NCBI RefSeq assembly: GCF_000247695.1 | Contig: NW_004624795.1 | Location: 6,154,686-6,218,685 of the forward strand | Source: Heterocephalus glaber | Lineage: Eukaryota; Chordata; Mammalia; Rodentia; Bathyergidae | DNA: 64,000 bases | Direction: 5' to 3' | Shown here: piece after piece, positions 30,150 to 42,350 of the stretch | Layout: each line of letters starts with the position of its first letter | Position numbering within the stretch: position 1 is the stretch's first letter | The notes under the pieces: model-generated | The model's database searches: none | The model's input: the letters and a program-made list of their open reading frames with translations, nothing else | Told to the model about the DNA's origin: nothing | Position numbers and translations under genes: made by a program

Positions 30150-31018
30150 AAGGGAAAATATAGTTTCCAGAGAGACAGGGCTAGAGACGGCCATGGAAGG
30201 ATGGGCCTTCATCAATTACCTCAACCATGTGGCAGTGACTTGTGGCCCAGGATCTGTCCCCGCCCAGTGCCAGTGACGGCAGGGCAGGACTGGGGGTTGA
30301 GGTGCTGAGATGGCAGTTCCTGGACCCACCAAAGTCCTACCCTCCACTGCGAGTGGGTTCCAAGGGGAACCATGTCCCCAACAGGGGGCAAGGGTCCTGA
30401 CCCCCGAGGAACACATATTGGGAGTGGTTCTCCAGGCTGGTGTGACCTGCCTGCATGTACAGTGTTCCCATCGGGCCGGCTGGCCTGCAGCCCCCTCCCA
30501 CATCTCTCTGTCTGGCCTCTCCCTGGCCCACCTTAAGGAAGAGCTGAAGCCTCGCAGGTGTGGATGGCTGCTGCAGTTGTGACATCACAGGCCTGGGACT
30601 CTGATGGACATTCAGACTCCCTGGGATGAGGGTGTTGTACGCACGGTGTGTGACAGCTACCACCCCAGTATCCAGCCCCAGGCCCTGCTCAGGGACTACA
30701 GGCAGATGTTCTGCAAGCATCCTTTCCACGTGGCATGGAGCTGAGGCCCAGGGCTGCTTCTGCCACTTCTTGACTTGAAACACTTGGCCGACGCCCAGTG
30801 TGAAGATGTGTCTTTAATTTCTGCAGCATGACAGCGAGGGGAAGAATGTGTTTGGGGTCTCCTCCCAGCCTGGCCGGGGCCTCGCTGGGCTGGCCGGGGT
30901 TGAGGGCTGGAGGCTGGGGGAGGGGAGCCTGGGCTGAGAGGGGAGGAGACGCCACCTCATCTTTAGGAAAGTCTGAAGCTCTGGCTTCGTGAGGAATGTA
31001 GGATTTTGCCCGGCACTT

Positions 31019-31040
31019 GGGGGGGGGGGGGGGGGGGGGG
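31019..31040 (+). repeat. Poly-G run (22 nt)
   Basis: Twenty-two consecutive G residues, able in principle to form G-quadruplex. The exact length may be affected by assembly or sequencing error. Confidence 0.9.
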
Positions 31041-33128
31041 CACTAAATCTCCACCTCCCACCCCCAAGAATGGTAAAGTCATCAGCAGTTGGGGAAAAAA
31101 ATTCCTCAAGAAGAAAAACAGAAAGGGGAAAGTGCTGAGCTCTGAGTTCTCTCCCCTCTCCAAACTTTCTCCAGTGGCCCCCCAAAGAGGAAGGGGAGTC
31201 CTCCCAGCTCTTCAGGCCCTGACATCTGGACTCTGTGGTGCCGGACAGGGAGGGGAGCAGGTCTGAGAGAGGCGGCAGGGCTCCTGGTTGGGGGTTCACC
31301 CTGCCCTGTACAGCAGCTCACCCCAGTAGCTGCTGAGGCCCCCACTGGAGGCTCCAGTACCTTTCCTCCCACCGGACCCCCAATGTTCTGGGTCCCAGAC
31401 TAGTGAGGAAGAGAGGGTCCTGGGGGAAGTCACTGAGGAGAGAGAAAGGCAGGGGTCTGAGGCTGCCCGAGCCCCCCCACAACCCTGTACGTTCCAGTGG
31501 AGGGGCCGGGGCACAGTGAGGGGCCCTGGGTGTGTGTGCCCCTTATTCCTCCTCTCCCCTGACAGTGCCCACTCTGTGCCCTCTGTCAGGTCCCTGGAGC
31601 CCCAGTGCTCTCTGCCCTCCTGCGCCTCGGCCTGCAGCCCAAGGCCTTCGGTGTCCGAGCTCTCCCTCCATTCCTCCCTGGTCCCCTTCTCCACAGGGCT
31701 GAGGGAAGCCCATGACGAGGCTTTGCCGGCCTTGACCACGCGATGCTGTGAGACCTCCAGAAGTGTGCAGGCCATACAGGGCACCAAGGCCTGGGCGTGA
31801 GAGGCAAACGTGGGGCCCCCGGGATGACAGTGATGAAGCGGTGGGTGTGGATAGAGCCATGGCCCCAGAGAGTGCCAGGATGCTGAGGCTGAAGGGTTGG
31901 GGAAAAGGGAGCCCGCCAGGGACAGGGAAGGGCAGCCAGAGAAGGAGATGAGGAGCAGAGGGGTCAGGGGTCCTAGAAGGAGGGGAGCTGGGCACTGCAG
32001 ACAGGGCCGTGTGACCAGGAGTAGAGCTACGTGGGACCCTGCCTTGTGGCGTGGTGGGCGAGAAGTCAGACTGCAGCGGGCTGAGGCCCGGGAGGCTGGG
32101 AAATGGGGTGCCGCTTTTCTTTTCTTTCTTTGCACTCCTGTCTTCCCTTTCAGTCCCTGCCTCTCCCTCTCTCTTCCGTGTGACTTTGTCCTTCTCCATC
32201 CTGCTCCTCTCTGGAGCTCTTTTTTCTGGATCGCTTTGTCTTTTTGCTCGCTGCCCCCCTTTCCTGTCTCCCCAGGGGACCTGAGCCACTAGATGTCCAC
32301 AACCAGGCTGGGCGCCCACCTGTCTTCCAGAGCAAGTCCTCAGCCCAGCCTCCTGAGGGGGAAGCTTGATTTCCAGTCCTGGCCAGATCCTGCCCCATTC
32401 TCTGGGACGCCTCAGCCCAAGGGGGACAACTTGGGGCAGAGGAAACAGGGAATAGGCTGGCACGGGAAGGGCTGGAGTGTGGCCCGCAGGTGACACCAGG
32501 ATCAAGGTGGCCCCGGGCTCCTGTGCCAACACTGCCCATCCCCCAAGGTGAGAACACGCTGGGGCAGGAGTTGTTGGGCTTGGGGACCTCAGTCCTCGCT
32601 GCTGCTCTGTGGCCATCACACCTGAGGGTCAGTCCCCACCCATCCTCCAAGTCCCCAGGCGAGGCTCTGTGAGCTGCAGCCGCAGCCCTAGCCCCTCACA
32701 GTCAGAGGGCAGAGAAAGTTCTGCTTGAGGCTTGGATGAGTGGGCAATTGGATTTTTATTTACTCCTTTCTGGTTTGGTTCAGCTCTGGGCTTATTTGAT
32801 CTCATTTCCGGTCCTCAATTCCTTGCTCCCTTCCTATTTTCTATGCGTTTGCCTCTTCCCGTCCCTCTTCATCTCTCCCTCTCTCCCTCAGCCTTTTCCC
32901 TCTTCATGGACTTTGCTTCCTTCTCTTAGTTTTCTCTTCCCATCCCTCTGCCCCTGAGCATTGTCCCACCCCTCCACCCACGCACTCCTTTCTCCTCCTC
33001 CTTTCTCTCTCTCTCCCTGTTCTCTTCCGGTGTGGTGTCTGCTTCTGCAGGCTCTGGATTTCTGGTGCCTCCATCCCATCCTGGGGGGCGGCACTCTGCC
33101 CCTGCCAGAGGCAAAGGTGGCTGCAGCT

Positions 33129-33182
33129 GAGGAGAAGGAGGAGGAGGGGGAGGAGGAGGAGGAGGGGGGGGAGGGGGAGGAG
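33129..33182 (+). repeat. GA-rich (GGA)n purine tract
   Basis: Fifty-four purines made mainly of GAG/GGA units. Low-complexity sequence. Confidence 0.9.
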
Positions 33183-33499
33183 CGCACCCAGCAGTGGGCT
33201 TGCATCACAACCAGGCTTCTGGTTCATGTGTGGGGAGACAAACACAAAGACTCCTCTTGGCCCCAGTCTCCTGGGCTTTCTCCAGGCAACCCTGGGATTC
33301 CGGAGTTTTGGGGGCAGGACCTAGTAGGGGACAGGAAGTGGGGGGATCTTGATCTGCTCACTTGCACCAGCCCTGGGCCAAGGACCTCTTTGGACAGTTT
33401 GGCTCAAATGTAGAAAGAAGCCAGTCTGGATAAGATGGCCCGTCCTCTCCTCCAAGGCTACTGCCCCTGCATTTTGCATCATCTGCTGATGTAGTCACT

Positions 33500-34720
33500 A
33501 AACCACACTAGGTGCCATGCCCTTTGCTGGGCATTTGGTGGGCAATATAGACCCTGTGTCTTCCCTTATGAATCTTATGTCTGAGAAAGAGACAGACATG
33601 AGCAAAATCCATGAATAAGCAAAGAGCTGCATCTGTAAGGCTATGAAGTGGCTCCAGTCTAGTCCTGGGGACTCTGGACAGGTTGATGGCTGAGTGGAGA
33701 TGACTTAGGGGAGTGGTAGGGCAGGGCAGGGAGATGAACTAGCTGGCTGGTTCCGAATGCGCAAAGGCCCTGGGGCAGGAGGAGCCCAGCAGGTTCTAAA
33801 CACTGGAGGAATCGTGAGACAGCCAGTGTGACTGCAGCTCACAGAGCAAAGGCTGGCAGGCCAGAGAGGCCAAATGAGAGGATTCATTCTCTATCCTTCC
33901 TGCTCTGGACCCCCGGGGAGGTCATAGTCAGGTCTGCACTGGGGGAGCCCACAGTGCTGCCTGAAAGGAGGAAGTGCTGCAGGGGATGGAGGAGCAGCAG
34001 AGAGGCTCCTGGGGTAGCCCAGGTGACTATTCTTGGACCAGACTAATAGGAGTGGAAGAGGTGGGGAGGGACAGGCTCAAAGGCCCTGGGGAAGAGAATT
34101 CGCAGGTGTGGGGCTGGATTGGGTGGGGTGGGGTGAGGGGCAGAGCACCCTGAGTCTGTGCATCTCTAGTTGATGCAATTAGGGCACAGCTTCTGCCCGC
34201 CTCCGGGGGACCAGCCTGGGGACCTGGGACCCACAGCGCCTGCCCTCAGAGCGGGGAGCTGGAAGTGTCTTTCGGCTGAAGTAGCCCTGGCTGTGGAGTT
34301 TTCGCAGGTTCCTTCATCTCTCTGATCCTCTTTTCCCTAATCTGTGAAGTGGGGACCGAGAAGCCCATCTTGCAGTTCTGGGTCCTGCTCAGTAAAGTGG
34401 AAGCTTCCAGAGACGCCCAGGTGTTGAAACGGCTTTGCAGGGGGGCTTTGCAGCTGCACCCGGGCTGGGCAGGTGACAGGGCCCCATGCAGAATCCGAAT
34501 GTCAGGGAAGACCACACCGCGCCTGGAAGCCCAACACAGCCGAGAGAGAAACAGACAATCAAGGCATTGAAAAAGTGGAGGAGAAGCCTGGAAAAACTGG
34601 CTGGGGCCAATGTCTAGAGGTATGGGACTCCGGATTCTCATTCTGAAGGCCACAGGGAGCCAGTAACAGCTCTTGAGCAGGGCATGGTTTGATCCTTTTG
34701 CCAAGGATTTGTCACCTTGG
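33500..34720 (+). repeat. LINE-2-like ancient fragments
   Basis: Characteristic wording appears at 33763-33860 (GCAAAGGCCCTGGGGCAGGA, then GCCAGTGTGACTGCAG) and at 34640-34710 (AAGGCCACAGGGAGCCAGTA, then 'gagcagggcatggtttgatc'). Boundaries are approximate. Confidence 0.55.
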
Positions 34721-34894
34721 AGACAGCAGACGGACTCAGGTAAAAATCTGGGGCTCTGCGGGGAGGGGAAGGTGGTGGGATTTGCAGTTCTGGGATTGAC
34801 AAGAAAACAGGACATGAGGCCAGGTAAATAGGTAGACCAGATGGCCCCTCCAAAGTTCACGTTCTGTCTCTCCTGCAATCCAGTGTTCTAGTTT

Positions 34895-34985
34895 CCAGGT
34901 AGGAATTTCGTGGCATAGGCGAAGCCACTGAGGCACAGAGAAGGCCAATCACCGCCCCAGGTCACGCAGCTAGGGTTGAGGCCTT
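34895..34985. repeat. MIR-like fragment
   Basis: Contains CCACTGAGGCACAGAGAAGG and CAGGTCACGCAGCTAGG. Confidence 0.65.
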
Positions 34986-36378
34986 GGATGTAAGATCCCT
35001 GCTGCACTCATTTCAAGACTCCGGGTAGCATGGGCTCCAGCTGCCTGGCCAGGCCTGCAGATGGGGATGAGGGCCAGCTGATGGGGGACAGTCTTCTGGA
35101 GCCCCTCTCTGTAGAGCCATGTGGCCCGAGGGGGAAGGGAGCCTGGTGGGCAGGGAGGAGCTGCCACATGGAAGAGGCTTGATGGGAACCATCTGGCCTG
35201 CGCTGGGAGTGTGGGCTGCAGGAGGAGGGCGGGGCAGGAGGTGGGCAGGAGGCCATGGTGGGCTGGGCCGGCCCGCTGGTGGATGGCGGCCGGGGCTGGG
35301 AGCGGTGGCCCAGAGGCCCCTGCCTTCCAGACGGCTGTAGCCCAGATGCCTTTGCAGCCGGCCTGGCCCCGTCCAACCCGCTGACCTCATTCCCAGCGCC
35401 TCCTCCCTCCTCGCAGGCTCCTCGCCTGCCTGCCACGTAGACTCGGCCACAGGGGGAAGGAGAGTGGGACCCAGGTGCCCTGAGCCCAGAGCCCTGCCAG
35501 GACCTACAGAGCTGTGGGCAGCCGCTGTGACCACTTGGGGCCTCAGTTTCCTCTCCCCAAACATGAGGTCCGGTAAATGAGGGGGACTGGGGTGATGGGA
35601 GAAGCCAGATGAGAAGCAGGGTGGAGTGAGGAGCGGGGAACCAAGGGGGCTTCCTGGACTCGTGAGAGCCTTCCCCGCCTTCTGGGCTCCCGGGTGCTGT
35701 CCTCACATCTCAGCATCGCACTGGCTGTCGGGTGCAGAGAGCAGCACGCTGTCCCCTGTCGGGCTCCTCAGAGCCCCCCATCCTGCCCCCCGGCCCGGCG
35801 TATCTGCCTCCCTGCCCCCCAGGTCCTGGTGTTACTGTCCTGAGGAGCTGGGGCTGTCCCTGCCGTCTGCCCAGGCGTTCCCGGCCGGTGAGTCATCGGG
35901 AATGTCTGCTCTGGCTGCAGTTTCCCCCCTGGCCAGGGACCCTCTCCCTCCTCGCCGGAACTCAGAGTAGAGGGTGCTGCTCCCAGGCAGGGGCTGGGGT
36001 GGGAGGAACCCAAGCCCAAGGCTGCCCTGAGGCCCCGGTCCCCCACAGGCAGGAAAGGCAGAAGGGGACTGGGGCCTCCAGAGGCCATGTCCCCATCACA
36101 GATAGACAGCCTGTCCTGGTGCCTGCTTCCCAGGCAGGGACACCAAGGAAAGCAGCTCGGTGAGGCCCAGACAGAGTTTGATGTGCTCAGGCTCCCAACA
36201 CCACACTGTTCGGGGCTCAGCTTTGCAGAACTGGGAGTCTGCTCAAGCCTCTTTTGGAAGGGCCCTCCCCAGTCAGCTGGGCCTGGCAGGAAAGCTGGAG
36301 AGGCCGCCCCTCCACGGATGAGGCATCCTGGCTGGGGTGCGGTGTCCACGTCCACAGGAGAGGGGGGCCCTGGATCAG

Positions 36379-36540
36379 TTTTTGTTTGTTTGTTTGTTTT
36401 TGAGACAGGGTCTCACTATGTAGCCCATGCTGGCCTTGAAATCACTGCATAGTCCAGGCTGGCCTCAATATCACAGCAATCATCCTGCCTCAGCCTCCTA
36501 AGTGCTGGGATTACAGGTGTGGAGCACCATACCCAGCTGG
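36379..36540 (-). repeat. B1 SINE
   Basis: Reversed element with a (TTTG)n tail, TGAGACAGGGTCTCACTATG, the internal duplication and AAGTGCTGGGATTACAGGTG. It is the first SINE after the 26-kb SINE-free interval. Confidence 0.92.
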
Positions 36541-36554
36541 ATTTGTTGTTTAGA

Positions 36555-36665
36555 GAGCTAGGTTCAGTGCCTGAGTCGTCTACTGACTGTGAGCATTCAC
36601 ATCCCAGTACTGTGCCTCAGTTTCCCCATCGGTAAAACAAGGGGGCTGGACAGAAAGAGTTTCCA
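36555..36665. repeat. MIR-like fragment
   Basis: CTGTGCCTCAGTTTCCCCAT and GTAAAACAAGGGGGCTGGA match MIR wording. Confidence 0.6.
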
Positions 36666-37309
36666 CTCTCGGATTAATCTATGATTCTGCGTCTTCCCAC
36701 TGAGACCGACCCTTGCACTCACATACACACTCACAGATACACTCTTCACTCCTACATTTGGGCACAATTTTTGTTCCCTTCTGCCTGAGGGCTCCCACAC
36801 CCCACATTGTCACCATTGCTTCTCCTCCTGAGGTCACAGGCAGGACAAAGGTGAGCCACAGCAGAAGCTGAGAGGTTTGTGCTCCAGAGTGTCAGACCTT
36901 CAGCTCCCTCAAGGGTCCCACCTCTGCGGTTTGGGGTGGGAGGGGCCGGGGACGGAGCAGAGAAAGTCTCGCTTGTTCCCACCCAGCTGGGCACCTGCAC
37001 AAGGGTGGCCCTCGCTTTTCCTTCCCGGACATCACTAGCTCTCCCTTCCAAAAACTCCGGTCCCCCGGACACCCAGGGACCTCCTCCACCCTCAGGCCAT
37101 CTTTGCAGCTTGGCCTGGCTCTGGCCCCAGGCTGCACCCTTCGAGGAACTTCTGCTGAGGAGCTGCTCAGAGCTCGGAAGGACCTTCCCGAGAGGAGGTA
37201 GCTGCTGGCCGGGAGAGATGTGGGTGGGAACTGAGCAGCAGATGCTGGAGGAGCAGCAGATATCCGTACTGGGCTCTGCCGCAAGCTCCTGGCACCTCTG
37301 ACCTATACC

Positions 37310-37440
37310 CTAGTCCCTGAGGTGGGTGCTGTTGTTGCCTGCATTTCAGAGGAGGAGAGAGAGACACAGAGAGAGAGGTGGAGCCAGTTTCCTGGAGTCA
37401 CAGAGCTGGGAAGTAGCTGCACTGAGATGAAAACCCAGAA
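37310..37440. repeat. MIR-like fragment
   Basis: GAGGTGGGTGCTGTTGTTGC and an AGTCACAGAGCTGGGAAGTA tail resemble MIR. Confidence 0.5.
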
Positions 37441-37689
37441 AGTCTCATGCTTCACTCAGAGACCCAGGACGGATGCCAAGTGGACCACCCCACCCCACTG
37501 CAGAAGTGGCTGTTTGCAGGAATGCGCTGTCTCCTCTTGGGCTCATGCACGGGAAGGACCACAGCATAACGTGGCTGAAACTGACCACAGGCACTAGCCG
37601 AGTGGCCAGTCCCAGCTACCCCGCCCTGCCTCCCATCTGCCCAGGGCCTACTGTGAGCTGACCACACCACGACACACACAGCATCTCAT

Positions 37690-38450
37690 TTATTTCATTA
37701 AAAAAAAACTCTCCCTCCATTTATTTTCCTTTTCTTTTTTCTCTATTTTTCATTAGTGTATATTTGTGACATAAGAAATGCATTCATCATGGGGAATCGG
37801 CACCTATACAAACTCTGGTCTTAATCCTTTTTACTCCCTTTCTCTCCCCACTCTCCTATCTCCACCACCCTCAGACTCCCCCTCCCCTCCTTTGCTTTGA
37901 TTTATTGATCCTTTGTATTGGGTTTTTTGGTACCGGGGATCGAACTCGGGTCCTTGTGCTTGAGCAGCAGGCAACGAAACCACTAAGCTAAATCCCAGGC
38001 CCTGTATTGGTTTTTAATCTCAATTCATTAATTTCCATTCTGATCATTACAATCTCTTTCCTTCTATTAGTTTCAGAGTTGGGTTGCTCTTGTCTTTCTA
38101 GGACCTTAAGATGCATCCTCAGATTATTTATTTGGGATCACTCTATTAGGCCCTAACCTTCCCTCTCAGAACTGCTTTCATTGAGTTCCACAGGTCTTGA
38201 TATGTTGTGCTTTCATTGTCCTTTGATTCTAGGAACTTGTAAATGTCTTCTGTGATCCGTGGATTATTCAATAGCATATTCTTTAATCTCCCTGTATTTG
38301 AGTAAAATAGTTTCTGTGGCTTCTTTTCCTGTTGATTTCTACCTTCACTCCAATATGGCCCCATGGTATGCAGGGGATTATTTCAGTTCTTTTGTACTTA
38401 TTTAAGCAGATTTTGTGGCCTGAGATAATGTCTATTTTGGAAAAATCTCT
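37690..38450 (-). repeat. L1 ORF2 fragment interrupted by an ID SINE
   Basis: The minus strand at 38146-38364 encodes a recognisable L1 ORF2 stretch (YKFLESKDNESTTYQDLWNS, then KAVLRGK), between the endonuclease and reverse transcriptase domains. It is truncated on both sides. The sequence at 37.7-37.9 kb resembles the fragment at 7.6 kb. Confidence 0.75.
37914..38010 (-). repeat. ID SINE with 8-bp target-site duplication
   Basis: The element lies at 37922-38002 (TACCGGGGATCGAACTCGGG on plus), flanked by TGTATTGG at 37914-37921 and 38003-38010. Inserted in the L1-like sequence. Confidence 0.85.
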
Positions 38451-38600
38451 GTGTACAATGTCTCATTTACTCTTCAGAATGGCTCTGGGAGATCAGCTAA
38501 TACCTCTACTTTACAAAAGGAGACCCTGTGGCCCAGAAGGGCCAAGGCATTGCCCAAGGACTCCTTCTTAGAGCTGAGAGAACCCAGCAGCCCCAAAGCT
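38450..38600. repeat. MIR-like fragment
   Basis: TGTCTCATTTACTCTTCAGA, ACTTTACAAAAGGAGACCCT and GCATTGCCCAAGGACTCC follow the MIR layout. Confidence 0.65.
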
Positions 38601-39479
38601 GGAACAGCCTGTGAGTCCCCTAGTGCAGATCCACACTGCACATGCATGGACCATGCACACCCCCCACCCCCTAGCGAGACCCTGCCTACCAAGTTCCACG
38701 CAGTGCTTCATTCCTTCTTGTGGACAGTGCCCTGAGGAAGGACATTCTGTAAGTGAGGGGACCCTAGCCCAGCCCAGAAGCACCCTGCACATACCACAAC
38801 CCATGATTACGCATGCATGGAGCTGTTACACGACAACCAAACCACTATAAGAGCCCCACGGTAAAAGCTAAAGGTTCTAGGTGTTTTCTGGGTGTTGGCT
38901 CCTGTTCACTGAATGGCCTATGCACAGTGGATGGGGCAATGCCTCTGTTACCCCTTCTTCCTGAGGAGCCTCCTCCCTAGCACGCTGGGGCCTGTGGGTC
39001 CTGGCTCCAGGGGTGTTTGGAAAATACTCACCTGGTGCTTGAGTGAGGAGACAGACCCAAAGGGGATGGGCTCTGGGGGGCAGGGCTGGGGGGCATGATG
39101 TCTCCCTGTGCTTTTGCATCGTCTTTGGCTTTGTGCACCCACCTGACTGTCTATCTCCTGCCCTTCCACGTCCCTTCCCTGGTGTCAGCCCCCGTGGGGA
39201 CAATGGATTGGGGGCTTGTTTGCCCACAACCAGAGTGGACCCACATCTGAGCAGGGCCCACTCCCAGGCCTGTCAGCTCCACTGAGAACCTTTTGCCCTG
39301 GGCTTCTCTCTGCCCAAGACAGGGCACCTCCTCCTGCTCCAGCCTTTCCACACTGTCCGTGTCGCTGACAGCTACAGGTCAGCCTGGTGGCCCAGTCTGT
39401 GAGTCTAGGACGAGCTTCCGAAGCCTGATCTAGTTCAATGCTTTGATGTCTGCCCTTGCAGTGAGCCTGCCTCCTCCAG

Positions 39480-39720
39480 GTCCTTCTTCAGACCTGTCTC
39501 CTCTTTCCCAAGGAGTCCTTACTTCCCTGGGGCAGCTGACAATAAGGAAACAGGAATCTGACAGCTCAGCATTCACAGAGAAATCTAGGGGCAAGAGTAC
39601 CAGTGGCCTGACTGCCAGCTTCCTCACATCTGGATCCTACCTGACTCCCAGATTGGCCTCCTCCAGGAAGTCCTCCTGGACCAGCCCACCTGTCTGTCTC
39701 AACTCTGGAAATATTTAGGG
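39480..39720. repeat. LINE-2-like fragment
   Basis: CTCCAGGAAGTCCTCCTGGA near 39,660 resembles the L2 3' end. Weak. Confidence 0.4.
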
Positions 39721-39796
39721 CTTACTGGTCTGATGTTTTCCTAATGATATTTTTTAAAAATAATCTTTCTATATTTTGTCTTTTGTGTCTTTTTCA

Positions 39797-40003
39797 AGTG
39801 GCAGCATCACTGAGCTAAATCCCCTGCCCCTGTGTCTTTTTTTTTTTTTTTTTTTTTTTGAAATAGTCTCACCATACAGTTCAGGCTGGCCTTGAACTCA
39901 CTATGTGGCCCATGCTGGCCTCAAACTTGCAGCGATCCTCCTGCCTCTGCCTCTGAAGTGCTGGGATCACAGGTATGTGCTACCACACGTGGCCCAACCT
40001 TTC
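39797..40003 (-). repeat. ID fragment and B1 SINE
   Basis: ID 3' piece at 39797-39830 (ATCACTGAGCTAAATCCCCT), then a reversed B1 at about 39840-40000 with a long T run (reversed A tail) and TGGCCTTGAACTCACTATGT. Confidence 0.85.
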
Positions 40004-40004
40004 T

Positions 40005-40320
40005 ATTTTGAAATCATTTTAGATTTGCACAAAAGCTACAGAGTACAGAAAGGTCCCATATCTCCCTTGTCTGGTTCTCCTAACATTAACTTCCTGTGCC
40101 ACCACATTGTATTGGCCAAACCTGAGACACTGAGCCTGTGACATTACTATGAACAAAATTCCAGGCTTTATTCCAATTTCTCTGGTTTTCTACCAACATC
40201 CTTTTCCTGTCCCAGGACCGATCCAGGAGCTACATTGCACTTGGTGTTCGGGTCTCCTTCATTTCCCCTGGCTTGTGACCATTTTAGGTCTTTGCTGGAC
40301 ATTGATTTGTTAGTTAGCAT
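40005..40320. repeat. Old L1 3'-region-like fragment
   Basis: Wording such as TTAGATTTGCACAAAAGCTA, then 'ccaggctttattccaatttc', resembles L1ME 3' sequence. The fragment at 61.15-61.43 kb appears related in opposite orientation. Confidence 0.5.
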
Positions 40321-40329
40321 ACTTATTTA

Positions 40330-40470
40330 TTTAATGGTAATGGGGATTGAACCCAAAGAGTGCTGAGCTACATCCTCACCCTTTGTTCTTATTTTGAGAA
40401 AGAATCTTGCAATCTTCCTGCCTCACCCTCCTGAGTAGCTGGGACTACAGGTGTGTACCACTCCGCCCAG
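40330..40470 (-). repeat. Degenerate ID-like and B1-like SINEs
   Basis: GGGGATTGAACCCAAAGAGT and GAGCTACATCCTCACCC (ID-like), followed by CTTCCTGCCTCACCCTCCTG and TGGGACTACAGGTGTG (B1-like). Confidence 0.65.
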
Positions 40471-41379
40471 CTAACTTTGATGGTTTTGACCGCTGGCCAA
40501 GTCTTTGGTAGAATGTCTTACTGTCATTTTGCAACAGTAAAAGTTTTCCTTAAACTAAATCTTCTGCAGAGTCTGATGATACAAGCAGATAGGAGTGGAG
40601 TTGGCCTGGTCCCAGCAATGATGGGAGAAGGTTTGACACCAGTAAGGTCACCTGAGAGTCACCTCCATGGGACCTCCTGAGAACTCCAGGAACCCCCTTA
40701 GGGTGCCATGGAACCCAGTTTGAAAACTATTAATCTACACCAAGCTCTGCTTGGTGCGTGCTTTTGTGCTCTAAAAGCTAGGGAGAGTGGTCATAAACCA
40801 AACTTCCAACCTTCAGGGACAGGGCCATCACTCCTTTCTGGGGAAGCTCCAGTGGTTAGAAAGGCCTTTGAGCTCTGCTTTCCCCAGGCTCTGTTGCAGG
40901 TGCCCCTGTGTATGCTCCCCTGCAGGACCCACAAGCCTATTGCCCCAGGTCAAAGAAAGGCTGGAGGCTGGTGGCCTCCTCCCCACCGTGACTCTCAGCA
41001 CCCCAGTCACACTTTCTCCTCAGAGGCTGCCATCCTGTGCTTGATGGTGGGAAGGGACAGGAGCTCTGACCAGCAGCCTCAAGCAGGGACAACTCCAAGG
41101 GGCTGTCCCAGCTCCAGAGTTCCTGGTAGGACCCTCAGAGGCCTGGACTGTGACACCACCGCATTGACTGTCTCCCTCAGTCCAGTCCACTGCATTTGCA
41201 CACAGGTCTCTATCTCCTGGGGCTCCAACCCAAGAGTGGCCCAAAGAAGCAGACTTTGCAGTAGGATTTGGGGCCTGGATCAGCCAGCCAGCTTCACACT
41301 AAGTAAACTAAGGAAACTGCTTCACACTAAGGAAACTGCAGCACTATCTTTGCAGACAATAGACAGGACCTGAGGCTCA

Positions 41380-42350
41380 AAGGAGCATGTGCGCTAGAGT
41401 GGATCCATTCTGCAAAGCCGCCAGACAGCTTCTAGAAGACAAACACAGCCAAGTGCCAGCCCTGGCAGCAGCTGCAGAGCCAGGTGTGATGTTACCAAGC
41501 CAAGTGTGGGCTGTTGATCTGGAAAAGGGGCTGTCTTCTATCTCTACCTGGGCAGTGTGGAAACAGCTCAGTGTGTCTTTGGGATGGACAGTGGGGTGCA
41601 TTTAAGGCTCTTCCTGGAGGGTACCGACCTCCCCTCCTCATCATAGCACAGTGTGAGGGACCTGGCTCTCCCGAGCACTTTGCAGAAGGTACCCTGACCT
41701 GCCCTTTTGATGACATCGTCTTAATTGGGCCAGATCGACAAGAAGTGGCAGGTGCCTTGGTAAGACACATGCATTCTAGAGGATGGGAAGAAAAAAAATG
41801 TGCAAAGTTCTAGAAGCTCATAGGGTCTATAAAATGTTTAGTGGTTTAGTAGTCTCCAGATCCCCTCCAAATAAAAGAAGAAATAAATGCATCTCATCAG
41901 TCTTGGCACAAATGAAGAAATACCGCTAGCAGCCTCCTCTAACTCGAGAGAAAGTATCCTGTACCCTGGGAAGATAGTGACTCGTGACAGGAAAGAGCTT
42001 TGCAACAATTCCAAGTGTGGTGTACCTGGCCCTGACACTTGGACCCTGAGACCTGCAGACCCTGTGTTATTGGAGGTATGGGTGGCATCCATAAAGATTT
42101 TGTTACCTCAGCGGGAGAATCACAGTGTAGAGTGCTAGGGTTTTGGAGAAAGGTTGTCTCAGTGGAGGATCACGCACTAGTCACAAAACAGCTTCTTGTG
42201 TGCTACAGGACATCATAGAGCCAAAATACCTAACTGGAAGCCATCAGATGACCACATGGCTAAAGATGCCCACCGTGAGCTGGGTTCTAAAAGACTCTGC
42301 ATATGTCCGTGAGTCTCCTCCAAACTTCACTGCCCATTATAATTGGTCGT
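41380..42350 (+). pseudogene. ERVL-like endogenous retrovirus pol remnant
   Basis: The stretch follows the order of an ERVL-type pol region. An open segment at 41514-41813 includes the reverse transcriptase active-site neighbourhood (PFDDIVLIGPDRQEV). Further pieces resembling the connection/RNase H part lie at about 42,050-42,310. Frames are broken by stops and shifts, segments are missing, and no LTR was recognised at either side. It is an old, non-functional copy. Family assignment is by recognition only. Confidence 0.65.

Larger units (their letters stand above)
28680..36370. other. GC-rich COL1A1 upstream flank without recognised genes
   Basis: No ID or B1 SINE and no recognised coding exon was seen. 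It contains the TAATTA element, a poly-G run, a purine tract, LINE-2 and MIR remnants, and two overlapping long minus-strand frames (31296-32619) that lack family features. In COL1A1 biology this distance holds bone and tendon enhancers, but I can point to no specific site beyond TAATTA. Confidence 0.6.
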
